A stretch of DNA of 64,000 nucleotides from FW021-bin31 sp964478125 (GCA_964478125.1 CAYZGR010000005.1:1-64000), one strand, 5' to 3'. Shown: positions 26,113-35,287, numbered from the stretch's first letter. Made by a program: numbers and translations. Notes: generated by a model from the sequence alone, not told the origin.

Positions 26113-26143
26113 TTTGTTTTTCTTTATTTAAAAAAGCACCTGT

Positions 26144-26695
26144 ATGAATACCAAACGCATATCGAAATCTATAGAAGACATCCTGAACCGGCAAGTAAAG
26201 AAGGAAGCCGAGGCTGCACAAATTTTTTTATCCTACGCCGTATGGGCAGACGACCTCGGATACAGTGGGGTTGCCAATCTTTTATTCCGGCATTCCGGTG
26301 AGGAAAGGGAGCACATGCAGAAGGTGATTGAATATATTCTTGGACGTGGAGGAAAACCAAAGATCACTGCGCTGGCGGCCCCTCCTAAAGATCCTAAGAA
26401 TCTTCAGGATTGCCTGAATAGCCTGTTCAAACATGAAGTGGATAATACCTCATCCATATATGAAATTGTTAATCTTGCTCAAAAGGAAAAGGACTGGGCC
26501 ACCTGGAATTTTGGCCAGTGGTTTGTGAAAGAACAGATAGAGGAAGAGACTTTGATCATGGATTTGCTGGATAAGCTCAAAATTGCCGGTGGAGATCGGG
26601 CTACAGATGAGTCTTTATTGCTGCTGGATACCGAATTGAGACAGCATGATGATGAAGCGGATCTGGCCAGGGAGGCAAGTGTGGAAAACCCATAG
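26144..26695 (+). CDS. Ferritin
   Basis: A 183-residue four-helix-bundle iron-storage protein. Ferroxidase ligands can be placed at E21, E54 and H57 (GEEREHMQ), with the second-half WFVKEQIEEE segment carrying the further carboxylates. It is non-heme ferritin (FtnA-like) rather than Dps or bacterioferritin. It is a single-gene unit downstream of the atp terminator. Regulation by iron is expected from the family but no Fur box was identified. Confidence 0.92.
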   Translation: MNTKRISKSIEDILNRQVKKEAEAAQIFLSYAVWADDLGYSGVANLLFRHSGEEREHMQKVIEYILGRGGKPKITALAAPPKDPKNLQDCLNSLFKHEVDNTSSIYEIVNLAQKEKDWATWNFGQWFVKEQIEEETLIMDLLDKLKIAGGDRATDESLLLLDTELRQHDDEADLAREASVENP

Positions 26696-26811
26696 CCATA
26701 TTTCTTTGGGTTCAGAATGATATTTTAGAGCGGTTATCTGGTGTAAATTCTCCAAACCGAATAAATTCGATATTCAGCCTGTAGAAAACGGAGGGATGAA
26801 GTGGAGATCCA

Positions 26812-27453
26812 TTAGGGGCTGACAAAAGGATTATGCTGTTTTTCATGCCCAATAGTAGTTTCGGGCCCATGTCCCGGATATACGATCGTATGATCCGGGA
26901 GCTTGAAGAGTTTGTCCCGGATGGAATTTAGGAGAAATTCCGCATTGCCGCCCGGCAGATCGGTACGCCCTATACTTTCATTGAAAAGCACGTCCCCGCC
27001 GATCAGGAAATTTTGTTCCTCACAATAAAAACAAATGCTACCCGGGGAATGTCCGGGGGCCCAGATGACCGAAAACCGGTTATTTCCCAGAAACAGGTTG
27101 TCTCTCTCCTCGATATATTGTTCGGGTTTTGGAGAAGTTTCGAAAGGAAGGTTATAACGCATTCCCGCCTCTTTCGTCTGGTCTAAGACTGATTTTTCCG
27201 ATTTATGCATTTCGGGTCTGAGGCCGAAATGGTCAAAAATGAGCTTATTACTGAAGATATGGTCCAGATGGCAATGGGTATTGAGCAGTCTTAGAGGGGA
27301 TAAGTGGCGGGATCTCAAATAGTCCAAAAGCAATTCTTGTTCCTTTTTAAAATAAGCCCCCGGGTCAATAATGAAACAGTCCTTTTTTTCGTTAATTAAC
27401 AAAAATGTATTTTCCTGGAACGGATTAAATGTAAACGACTTAACTTCGAGCAT
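26812..27453 (-). CDS. MBL-fold metallo-hydrolase (glyoxalase II-like)
   Basis: A 213-residue cytoplasmic metallo-beta-lactamase-fold hydrolase. The metal motif HCHLDH (H60, H62, D64, H65), the GHSPGS loop, GGDVLF and the YPGHGPET motif are all intact. It lacks the C-terminal helical glutathione domain of classical GloB, so the thioester substrate is open. It is divergently transcribed from the gene at 27515. Confidence 0.9.
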   Translation of the reverse strand: MLEVKSFTFNPFQENTFLLINEKKDCFIIDPGAYFKKEQELLLDYLRSRHLSPLRLLNTHCHLDHIFSNKLIFDHFGLRPEMHKSEKSVLDQTKEAGMRYNLPFETSPKPEQYIEERDNLFLGNNRFSVIWAPGHSPGSICFYCEEQNFLIGGDVLFNESIGRTDLPGGNAEFLLNSIRDKLFKLPDHTIVYPGHGPETTIGHEKQHNPFVSP

Positions 27454-27482
27454 AATGCGGTTTTTTTGTACCTTTATTTGCT

Positions 27483-27490
27483 CAAAAATA
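27483..27490 (-). promoter_or_regulatory. Candidate -7 element for the MBL hydrolase gene
   Basis: The minus strand reads TATTTTTG 29 bases before the ATG at 27453, within the 61-base divergent intergenic region. Confidence 0.4.
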
Positions 27491-27514
27491 CGTGAATAAC
27501 CTTAGTATCTTTTT

Positions 27515-30500
27515 ATGATGCGAAAATATTTAAGATTCTTCCTGCTGTTAAGCCTTTGTGGTGCAAGCTTTGATGGATTCTCACAGACAAATACGGTTCG
27601 GTTTGGTAAAAACAGACTTCAATATAAAAAGTTTGACTGGCGCTATTTTAAGACAGATCATTTTAACACCTATTTTAGCCAGGGAGGATTGGAATTAGGG
27701 AAGTATGTTGCACAAACGGCCGAGCAGGAATTGACCGATCTGGAAAAGATCATGGACTTTAGTACCCGGGACCTGATCAATATCATTGTTTACAACAGTT
27801 ATGGGGACATGAAGCAGTCCAATATTGGAATTGGGTTGGAATGGCAAAATACAGGAGGCGTTACCAAGCTGGTGGGTAATAAAATGATTATTTATTTTGA
27901 TGGCAACCACAATAAGCTGAAAGTCCAGATCAGAGAAGGGATTGCCAAGGTTATCCTGAATAACATTATGTTTGGCAGTTCCGTGGGAGAGTTCGCGGGT
28001 AATGCAGTGCTGCTGAATTTGCCAAATTGGTATACGGATGGTTTTATTGCATTTGTTGCCGAAAACTGGAATTCGGAACTGGATAACCAGCTCAAGCAAT
28101 TGATCCGGACAGGACGTTACCAGACGTTTAACCAACTCGCCAATGAATTTCCTACTCTTGCCGGACATGCTTTCTGGTATTATGTTTCCAGCGTGTATGG
28201 TATGGATGCGCCTTCTTACCTGTTGTATATTTCACGGATTGACCGGAATATGAAGAAGGCGTTTCAACAAGTATTGCATAAGAAGTACAAAGAGGTTATG
28301 CGGGAGTTTATCACTTATAGCTTCCGTCGCTATCAGGATGATAACCGGGGCCGCCGCCAGATCACCAGGGGGAGGGTGACAACCACGCAGTCCGATATAA
28401 AATCCCAACATTACCGAATCCATCCCAACCCGCGTAATCGGAATTATGCGATGGTGGAATTTAAACACGGGATTTATGAGGTTCAGCTTTTTCAGGGCTT
28501 CTATAAACCAAAAGTATTATTGAAAAGCGGTGTTCGTGAATTAAAATCGCAGGTTAATCCGGACTATCCCCTGCTTGGTTGGGATGCGCAGGGCACCCGC
28601 CTGGCCATTATTTATCCCAAAAAAGGAAAATTGAAGTTAATGGTCTATGACCTCATCTCTAAGACAAAAATAAAAGAAGACCTGCCTGAAGATTTTCAGA
28701 TGATTCAGAGTTTTCAGTACCTGCCCACTCAGCAAAACCTGTTGCTTTTGTCTGCCACCAAAAACGGCCATACCGATTTATTTACTTATAACATCGGCAC
28801 TTTCAAAACCACGCAGCTGACGAATGATGTTTTTGATGATGTGGATCCTTCTTATGTAGGTTTTTCTAAAAAGAGCGGGATCATTTTTTCCTCCAATCGT
28901 CCTGCTCCCCATGCAGTAAGTGCGGATACGGTATTGCCGCATCATCGCTACAATATATTTCTACTCAGTAATTGGGATCAGCCGGAAGGCAGACAGATCA
29001 CGCAGCTTACCGATCTAAAAATGGGAAATGCTCGTATGCCCATGCAGTATACCGACCGTTATTTCACCTTTGTGGGAGACCAAAATGGAATTAATAATCG
29101 CTATGCCGGTTTTTTTCAGTCTCAAAGTAATGGAATAGACACCCTTTATTATATTGGGGCCAATGTATTAAGAAATCCGGATCAGCCGGAATTGGATTCC
29201 ATGCTGCAGAGCTATGGAAGTTCTCAACCGGATTCGGTAAAAATGGCGGCTATTACTTCCGACTCTACTTATGTATTTCCATTGACCAATTATGCCGACG
29301 GGATAACCGAGTCTTATAGCGCCGGGCAGAAACAAATTGTTTCGGAAACCGTGAAGCGCGGTGATTTTACAAGGACTTACGAGCTGCAGGAAGATACCCG
29401 GACACTGGATCGACGGAATATCAGTACGCCTCTTACTACGTACAGAAGATATCAATTGCATCAGGATAGCGTGCGACGGGGCTTACCCATGTATTATGAG
29501 CAAACTACTCCCGATACTACGATGAACCCGGAAAATTATTTCCAGAGCGAATTTGGATATATTCCGCCGGACAGTACCAATATTATACGCCAAAACCTGA
29601 AGCTGGAACAACAATTACAACGAAATAACGTATTGGGAAACGCCCGTTTATTTCCTTATCACCTGAAGTTTTCTACCGATTATTTAATTACGCAACTGGA
29701 TAACTCCGTTTTGATTGATCGTTATCAGCCTTTTACCGGAGGCGGGGGCCCGATATACCTTCAACAGCCCTTTAATGGTTTGATCCAGGTGGGCGTCAGT
29801 GATCTGTTTGAGGATATTAAATTTACGGGCGGATTCCGTTTCCCCTCCAACTTCAATGGCAGCGAATATTATTTCTCTTATAACAACTTGCGTCATTTCG
29901 TAGATTATAAATTATTATACTACCGTAAGGTAAACCGGGTGGGGTATAGTAATCTTCCTTACGAGGCCAAGAGAAGAACCAATTTATACCAGGTAGAGGT
30001 GACGCTTCCCATTGACGTCGTTCGAAGTGTAAGACTGACCCTTGGTTATAGAAGAGACCAGCTTACCACATTGGCCAGCGATGCCAATACGCTACCCAAA
30101 AATACGTTGGATAATGATCAGAAATTTGGTGTAACCCGTGCAGAATATGTATATGATAACACGATTAATCCGGCCATTAATATCTGGAACGGGTTGCGTT
30201 GGAAGGCTTATATAGAAATGTTACCACAACTAAATAAGCCTGCCGGAGTGAAGGAGCGGAATTTTACTTTTAATGCCGGTCTGGACGCACGTTATTATTT
30301 ACCCATCTATAAAAACTTTATCTGGGCTACCCGCTTTGCAGCTGATTTTAGTTGGGGAAACCGGAAGGTATTGTATTATCTCGGAGGAGTGGATAATTGG
30401 CTGGCCCCTAAATATAACAACAATACGCCCATTGATTTTTCAGCCAATTATGCATACCAGACGCTGGCAGAAAATCTGAGAGGATATAAACAGAATGTGA

Positions 30501-30868
30501 AGAATGGAAATAACGTGATGTTGTTGAATACAGAACTTCGTCTACCGGTGTTTGCCACTTTTATTAACCAGCCTATTAATTCCGATTTTATTCGCAATTT
30601 CCAGATCACCTCTTTCCTGGATATGGGAACTGCCTGGCATGGCGGTTTTTCTGATCTCAACAACAGCAGCCAGCCATCGTATGGCAATCAGCATGTTATC
30701 GTTAAGATAAAGAATAACAGCCTTGGCCCGTTTGTAGGGGGATATGGTTTCGGAGCACGTACGACCATCGCGGGTTATTTCCTGAGGGTGGATGCAGGCT
30801 GGCCCATGCAGAGCGGATTCTTTTATGGGAAGCCCCGCTGGTATTTTGCACTGGGTGTAGATTTTTAA
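27515..30868 (+). CDS. Peptidase-MA-like/beta-propeller/Omp85-barrel protein
   Basis: An 1117-residue exported protein with a signal peptide (1-24, ends FSQ). Residues 35-270 resemble the gluzincin 'peptidase MA' domain, but the HExxH site reads REGIA (140-144) and the usual LPxWLxEGxA helix reads LPNWYTDGFIAF (169-180), so it is probably not a protease. Residues ~300-560 contain TolB-type propeller motifs (DVDPSYVGFSKKSGIIFSSNR). The last ~400 residues look like a bacterial surface antigen (Omp85-type) barrel: LRGY near 985, NTELRLPVF, FLDMGTAWHGG and a terminal aromatic GVDF. It is likely in the outer membrane; the function is unknown. Domain limits are approximate. Confidence 0.85.
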   Translation: MMRKYLRFFLLLSLCGASFDGFSQTNTVRFGKNRLQYKKFDWRYFKTDHFNTYFSQGGLELGKYVAQTAEQELTDLEKIMDFSTRDLINIIVYNSYGDMKQSNIGIGLEWQNTGGVTKLVGNKMIIYFDGNHNKLKVQIREGIAKVILNNIMFGSSVGEFAGNAVLLNLPNWYTDGFIAFVAENWNSELDNQLKQLIRTGRYQTFNQLANEFPTLAGHAFWYYVSSVYGMDAPSYLLYISRIDRNMKKAFQQVLHKKYKEVMREFITYSFRRYQDDNRGRRQITRGRVTTTQSDIKSQHYRIHPNPRNRNYAMVEFKHGIYEVQLFQGFYKPKVLLKSGVRELKSQVNPDYPLLGWDAQGTRLAIIYPKKGKLKLMVYDLISKTKIKEDLPEDFQMIQSFQYLPTQQNLLLLSATKNGHTDLFTYNIGTFKTTQLTNDVFDDVDPSYVGFSKKSGIIFSSNRPAPHAVSADTVLPHHRYNIFLLSNWDQPEGRQITQLTDLKMGNARMPMQYTDRYFTFVGDQNGINNRYAGFFQSQSNGIDTLYYIGANVLRNPDQPELDSMLQSYGSSQPDSVKMAAITSDSTYVFPLTNYADGITESYSAGQKQIVSETVKRGDFTRTYELQEDTRTLDRRNISTPLTTYRRYQLHQDSVRRGLPMYYEQTTPDTTMNPENYFQSEFGYIPPDSTNIIRQNLKLEQQLQRNNVLGNARLFPYHLKFSTDYLITQLDNSVLIDRYQPFTGGGGPIYLQQPFNGLIQVGVSDLFEDIKFTGGFRFPSNFNGSEYYFSYNNLRHFVDYKLLYYRKVNRVGYSNLPYEAKRRTNLYQVEVTLPIDVVRSVRLTLGYRRDQLTTLASDANTLPKNTLDNDQKFGVTRAEYVYDNTINPAINIWNGLRWKAYIEMLPQLNKPAGVKERNFTFNAGLDARYYLPIYKNFIWATRFAADFSWGNRKVLYYLGGVDNWLAPKYNNNTPIDFSANYAYQTLAENLRGYKQNVKNGNNVMLLNTELRLPVFATFINQPINSDFIRNFQITSFLDMGTAWHGGFSDLNNSSQPSYGNQHVIVKIKNNSLGPFVGGYGFGARTTIAGYFLRVDAGWPMQSGFFYGKPRWYFALGVDF

Positions 30869-30924
30869 TTTTTTTAATTTCCGAAGCAACGTTTGCGTAA
30901 CTTTCATTGTCTAATAGCGGTAAA

Positions 30925-31509
30925 GTGTTAACTGGAAAAAAAGGTTTATCCGATGATTCCAGGCTCGTCAAAGAATGTCTACGTGGAAATGGCAAAGCGC
31001 AGAAAGCGCTTTATGACCGTTTCAGCACCAAAATGATGGGCCTTTGTTATCGGTATGTTCGCAACCGGGCAGATGCGGAGGATATTCTCCAGGAGGGGTT
31101 CATAAAGGTGTTTACCTCCCTGAAGCAATTCCAGTCAACAGGATCATTAGAAGGATGGATTCGCAGGATCATGGTGAATACGGCAATTAATTTTTTAAAC
31201 AAAAACAAACGGCTACAGTATCGTATTGAAATTGAGGATCATACGCAGCCTGCAGGCCCTGAGGCAGCGGATGCCGGTGTACATCAGGCAGATATCCTTT
31301 CCATGCTCCACCAACTGCCGACAGGTTACCGGACCATTATCAACCTGTATGCAATAGAAGGATATTCCCATAAAGAAATAGGAGAGAAACTGGGAATCGC
31401 AGAAGTGACTTCGCGGTCACAATATTCCAGAGGGAAAGAGATGTTGAAGAAAATACAGGCACAACAGGAAAAAGTACATATTCCGTATCCCAAAGAGGAG
31501 GAAAGATGA
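30925..31509 (+). CDS. ECF sigma factor
   Basis: A ~194-residue extracytoplasmic-function RNA polymerase sigma factor. Region 2 is seen in YDRFSTKMMGLCYRYVRNRADAEDILQEGFIKVF and region 4 in QLPTGYRTIINLYAIEGYSHKEIGEKLGIAEVTSRSQYSRG. No ATG precedes region 2; the choices are GTG 30925 or TTG 30907. GTG is preferred because a -7-like TAACTTTC at 30898-30905 would place transcription start after the TTG. The TGA overlaps the ATG of the next gene (ATGA at 31506), tying it to a membrane anti-sigma-like protein. Confidence 0.9.
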   Translation: MLTGKKGLSDDSRLVKECLRGNGKAQKALYDRFSTKMMGLCYRYVRNRADAEDILQEGFIKVFTSLKQFQSTGSLEGWIRRIMVNTAINFLNKNKRLQYRIEIEDHTQPAGPEAADAGVHQADILSMLHQLPTGYRTIINLYAIEGYSHKEIGEKLGIAEVTSRSQYSRGKEMLKKIQAQQEKVHIPYPKEEER

Positions 31510-32960
31510 AGGAAGATTTGAATAAACAATCTTGGGAAGAGCGGCTTAGGGAGGCTGCCGGTAAGGTGGAAGTGCAACCTTCAGGATTGGTATGGAATAA
31601 AGTGAAAGAGCAGTTGCCTGCTTCGCACGGGAAAATTTATTTCTACCGATGGGCGGCTGCTGCAGCGCTTTTGATCCTGATCGGACTTGGAGCCTACTTC
31701 TGGTTACTCCCTGGCCAGCAATCCCATCAAAGCGTAAGATCATTAACCTCAAGGGATCGCCTGCAGGAAAAAGCTGCCCCAAAGATACCTAAGCACAGAC
31801 CATCTGCTCAGCGATCTGCACACCCACAAGCCTCCAGGCCGGTGAAGCAATCAATTGCGGCAAATACTTCGAGTCTTTCTCCCTCAGGGATATTGGAGGA
31901 TTCCGGGAAGAATGCAAAATCCTCAAAGTCTATTTCTTCCCCGCGGATCCTGTCTCAGGAGCATCCAAAGGAACGGCCCGTGATCTCCGGGCTTCCTCAT
32001 TTGTCAAAAATCAGGTGGCAAGATATCGCGAAGGAAGAGTCCCGCGTAGCCGGTACACCTTCTTTGCAATCTTTGCAATACTCGGAAAGAATTATTCAAC
32101 TTTTGCTCCCATCCGCTGAACTTTCTGCTCATCCGGATGCGGAAGCTGAAAGACCGGTTGGTAAATCGGGGGAGAACCGGGAAGGGAAGTTAGCCGTTGG
32201 TTTGTTTTTTACTCCCGGCATGAGCTATAGAACGCTCAAAACCCCAGGTAAATCTCATTCTCCGATTATGAATGCCGCACCGGCTCCTTCCGGAGGAGGT
32301 TACAGCCTGATGTCTCCCCTGTCGACGGAAACAAACCGTATGAATCGAAGTGATAAACCCATGCAACAAAAAGAAAGCTGGGGATGGGAGTCTGGTTTGC
32401 GAGTGACTCTGAACCTTTCCAAGGGTTGGATTTTGCAATCCGGTTTATCTCTAAGAGAGACCAATTATAAAGTCACGGCTTACAAAGGATCCCCTGCCTA
32501 CGTCAACCAAAGCGGGAACTCCATGGCTACCGCACGTCCCATGGCTAACTCCATGTACGCGTTATATGTCAGCAGGTTACCCGAAAATAACCTGCCGGTT
32601 ACACTTCAAAACAAATACCTGAATACCGAGTTGCCCCTGTTAATCGGCAGAAGCTTTGGAAATCCGGATAAACTCTCTTTTTCTATTCTGGCGGGCGCCG
32701 GGATTACCTACCTGCTGAGAGCGGATGCGGTAATGTATGCCCCGAAATCCCGGCGTTATTTTTCGGATAAGGACTATCTCCATCCGTTTAACAGCAGCCT
32801 GATCCTGGAAACCAACCTGGATATTCCTTTAAGCCGGAACTTCCATTTTTCCATTGGCCCGGTGCTACAATATCAGATATCTTCAAGTTACAAGGATTAC
32901 AAAGCCGTGAAAGAATTCCCCTATTTAATTGGGCTAAAGACGGCTTTTCACCTCAAATGA
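31506..32960 (+). CDS. Anti-sigma/outer-membrane barrel fusion protein
   Basis: A 484-residue protein with an unusual envelope-spanning layout. Residues 1-45 are a charged cytoplasmic segment with the helix SWEERLREAAGKVEVQPSG and VWNKVKEQL typical of Bacteroidota anti-sigma proteins. A single membrane helix follows (49-68), then a Ser/Pro/Lys/Gln-rich linker (~70-230), and then a beta-barrel region (~230-484; GWESGLRVTLNLSKGW, TELPLLIGR, FSIGPVLQYQI, final TAFHLK). It overlaps the sigma gene by 4 bases. This matches the dual-membrane-spanning anti-sigma type reported in Bacteroides; the assignment is by architecture and context, not by sequence search. Confidence 0.8.
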   Translation: MKEDLNKQSWEERLREAAGKVEVQPSGLVWNKVKEQLPASHGKIYFYRWAAAAALLILIGLGAYFWLLPGQQSHQSVRSLTSRDRLQEKAAPKIPKHRPSAQRSAHPQASRPVKQSIAANTSSLSPSGILEDSGKNAKSSKSISSPRILSQEHPKERPVISGLPHLSKIRWQDIAKEESRVAGTPSLQSLQYSERIIQLLLPSAELSAHPDAEAERPVGKSGENREGKLAVGLFFTPGMSYRTLKTPGKSHSPIMNAAPAPSGGGYSLMSPLSTETNRMNRSDKPMQQKESWGWESGLRVTLNLSKGWILQSGLSLRETNYKVTAYKGSPAYVNQSGNSMATARPMANSMYALYVSRLPENNLPVTLQNKYLNTELPLLIGRSFGNPDKLSFSILAGAGITYLLRADAVMYAPKSRRYFSDKDYLHPFNSSLILETNLDIPLSRNFHFSIGPVLQYQISSSYKDYKAVKEFPYLIGLKTAFHLK

Positions 32961-32975
32961 TTAAGATGTGGAACC

Positions 32976-33545
32976 TTAAAGACCTACATTGGATTTGAAA
33001 ATACGGATGGCAATGGCCAGCAGGATGATCCCAAAAAATTGACGGATAACCATAAGCCCGGATTTCCCAAGCAGCCTTTCAATACGGTCAAGGCTTCTGA
33101 TCACAATATAAACAATAAGAATATTTATCAGGATGCCGATCAGGATATTGAAATATCCAAAATCGGCTTTTAGCGAAATGATAGTGGTGAGAGAACCTGA
33201 TCCGGCAATGAGTGGAAAAGCAATAGGAACATAACTTCCCGATGTACCGGCCTCACTATTGCTTTTGAAAAATTCCATACCCAGCAGCATCTCCAATCCC
33301 AATAGAAAAATAACGACGGATCCGGCAACCGCGAAGGAACTGATATCCACACTCATGATATGCAACAGTTTTTCCCCCACCAGGAAGAAAAGGATCATTA
33401 TAAACCCCGAAGCCAGAGAAGCTTTGATAGCGCTGATACCCCCCATTTTCTCCTTTAAGGAAATAAGGATGGGTATGGATCCTAAAATATCTATAATTGC
33501 AAATAACGTAAAGGTTACGGTTAATATCTGCTTAATGCTGAGCAT
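32976..33545 (-). CDS. MarC-family membrane protein
   Basis: A 189-residue inner-membrane protein with about six helices. The AIIDILGSIPILISL and PIAFPLIAGSGSLTTIISL segments, a repeat of the Pro-rich half-helices, are typical of the MarC/UPF0056 family. The function of the family is unresolved; early links to antibiotic resistance were not supported. It converges on the anti-sigma gene and lies downstream of the SDR gene. Confidence 0.93.
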   Translation of the reverse strand: MLSIKQILTVTFTLFAIIDILGSIPILISLKEKMGGISAIKASLASGFIMILFFLVGEKLLHIMSVDISSFAVAGSVVIFLLGLEMLLGMEFFKSNSEAGTSGSYVPIAFPLIAGSGSLTTIISLKADFGYFNILIGILINILIVYIVIRSLDRIERLLGKSGLMVIRQFFGIILLAIAIRIFKSNVGL

Positions 33546-33556
33546 GGATTTTTTTG

Positions 33557-33564
33557 CAAATATA
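33557..33564 (-). promoter_or_regulatory. Candidate -7 element for marC-like gene
   Basis: The minus strand reads TATATTTGC 11 bases before the ATG at 33545, which would give a leader of only about five bases. Confidence 0.4.
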
Positions 33565-33574
33565 GAAAGATTCC

Positions 33575-34369
33575 TTATTCGTTATAAGGTTTTCCTAGGG
33601 TGGCCAGCATGCCTCCGTCTACATAAAGTACTTGTCCATTGACGAAATTAGCGGCTTCGGAAGCTAAAAATACAATGGGACCGCCCAGTTCATCCGGAGC
33701 TCCCCAGCGGCCTGCAGGTGTGCGGTTGATAATAAATTCATGGAAAGGGTTGCCCGCAACCCGCAAAGGAGCGGTCTGGCTCGTGGCAAAATACCCGGGT
33801 CCTATACCATTGACCTGTATATTATATTGCGCCCATTCTGTGGCCATATTGCGGGTCAGCATTTTCAATCCCCCTTTGGCAGCGGCATAAGCGGCTACCG
33901 TTTCCCTGCCCAGTTCACTCATCATGCTGCAAACGTGAATAATCTTGCCGTATTTCCTTTCGATCATTCCAGGCGCTACCGCTTTCGAAACGATAAAGGG
34001 GGAAGTCAGATCCGTACGGATCACTTCTTCCCATTCCGTAACGGTCATCTCTGTAATAGGAATGCGTTTGATAATCCCGGCATTATTCACCAGGATGTCA
34101 ATAACACCGACCTCCTTTTCTATTTTTTGAATATAGGTCGTTACCTCTTCTTCTTTGGTGACATCAAACAGGTAGCCGCGGGCTTTGATCCCGTGAGCTT
34201 CATATTCTTTTATAGCCTTATCCACTTTTTCCTGTGAAGAATGACCGTTAATGACAATAGTGGCACCGGCTTGTCCGAGTGCTTTGGCCATGGCCATTCC
34301 CAGGCCATGGGTGGCACCGGTTACGAGGGCCGTTTTTCCTTTTAAACTAAAGGCCGTTTTTATGTCCAT
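33575..34369 (-). CDS. SDR oxidoreductase, gluconate 5-dehydrogenase/KduD-like
   Basis: A 264-residue short-chain dehydrogenase. The cofactor loop TGATHGLG is at 18-24, NNAG at 95-98, and the catalytic S148-Y161-x3-K165 set is intact. It is similar to gluconate 5-dehydrogenase and 2-dehydro-3-deoxy-D-gluconate 5-dehydrogenase (KduD). Because GH88 and KduI lie upstream in the same direction, reduction of 5-keto-4-deoxyuronate-derived DKII to KDG is the likely role (inference from context). It is separated from kduI by the inserted methyltransferase gene. Confidence 0.9.
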   Translation of the reverse strand: MDIKTAFSLKGKTALVTGATHGLGMAMAKALGQAGATIVINGHSSQEKVDKAIKEYEAHGIKARGYLFDVTKEEEVTTYIQKIEKEVGVIDILVNNAGIIKRIPITEMTVTEWEEVIRTDLTSPFIVSKAVAPGMIERKYGKIIHVCSMMSELGRETVAAYAAAKGGLKMLTRNMATEWAQYNIQVNGIGPGYFATSQTAPLRVAGNPFHEFIINRTPAGRWGAPDELGGPIVFLASEAANFVNGQVLYVDGGMLATLGKPYNE

Positions 34370-34454
34370 TTTATAATTTTTTATGTTTATTTAAATATTG
34401 ATTTTTTAGATATAGAACTTTAAACTCTATATGAGCTGTGCTCCGGCAGAAAGG

Positions 34455-34506
34455 TGCAAAGCATTTGCCATCCAGTGGGCTTTGTGGATTCTTCGCGGGC
34501 TTTGCA
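34455..34506. repeat. Inverted repeat downstream of the methyltransferase
   Basis: Arms TGCAAAGC (34455-34462) and GCTTTGCA (34499-34506) flank 36 bases that contain another GGGCTTTG copy. It lies in the 206-base gap between the SDR gene and the methyltransferase, with no T run. It may be a remnant of an inserted element or chance. Confidence 0.35.
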
Positions 34507-34575
34507 GTTCAAACTCATTCTTATACTTTTTTATTAAGTTTTGCATTTTTCCGTATTACTATATAATGACCGTGA

Positions 34576-35190
34576 TTATCTGATTAATGATTCATTTTTT
34601 TGACTTTTTTTGGCCAGAACGACAAGCGCACGATGGGTGTCCTTTTCTGTGAAATCTTTATAGGTATATTCGATCTTAAACCCAATATTAGTAAGGATAT
34701 TAGAAACTTTCTCCTTTGGTAAACAACTATAATAAAAAGATTCACCCATCATTTTGTCTATATGCTCATCATCGGCGTCTCCGTGTGTAAATAGCAGATA
34801 GCCGTTCATGTTCAAAAGGCTTTCTACTTTATAATAAATATCCTCCTGCTTACTTTTTGGAAAGTGGAAAAAAGAATCCCATGCAATAACACCATCAAAC
34901 TTTTTAGGAGAAACGAAATCAAAGAAGTCAGAAGTTATGAAATCAGCATGAGCCATTTTTTGCGACTTCGCTATTTCAATCATTTTTTCCGAAGCGTCAA
35001 TTCCTCTCACCTGAAAATTTCTTTCAACCAAATATTTTGACAGGTAACCTGAGCCACAACCAATATCCAATATCTTTCCTTTGGGACTTACCTTATCGGC
35101 AAAGTCCATGACTAATTTACTCACGAATGATTTATTCCTCTCGTCAGTCCATTCGTGGGCAATTCTATCATAGGGACAATCGTTCATCAT
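34576..35190 (-). CDS. Class I SAM-dependent methyltransferase
   Basis: A 204-residue Rossmann-fold methyltransferase. The SAM-binding motif LDIGCGSGYLSKYL, the acidic end of strand 2 (RGIDASEKM) and the DGVIAWDSFFHF strand 4 are present; the substrate is unknown. The start is ATG 35190 (MMNDCPY); the longer frame begins with a TTG at 35205. The gene is visibly more AT-rich and more Lys-rich than its neighbours and lies between kduI and the SDR, so it was probably inserted. A 28-base-spaced direct repeat lies at its 5' side. Confidence 0.88.
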   Translation of the reverse strand: MMNDCPYDRIAHEWTDERNKSFVSKLVMDFADKVSPKGKILDIGCGSGYLSKYLVERNFQVRGIDASEKMIEIAKSQKMAHADFITSDFFDFVSPKKFDGVIAWDSFFHFPKSKQEDIYYKVESLLNMNGYLLFTHGDADDEHIDKMMGESFYYSCLPKEKVSNILTNIGFKIEYTYKDFTEKDTHRALVVLAKKSQKNESLIR

Positions 35191-35197
35191 GACTTTT

Positions 35198-35237
35198 GAA
35201 CTCAATTTAAAGCATGTAAGACGTAGAACTCAATTTT
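35198..35237. repeat. Short direct repeat upstream of the methyltransferase
   Basis: GAACTCAATTT occurs at 35198-35208 and again at 35226-35236, start to start 28 bases. It could be a duplicated regulatory site or a scar of the insertion. Confidence 0.4.
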
Positions 35238-35287
35238 ATACCTTCGATCTGTGGTTTAAAGAATACCGAAAGTTACAGGATGTTTTC

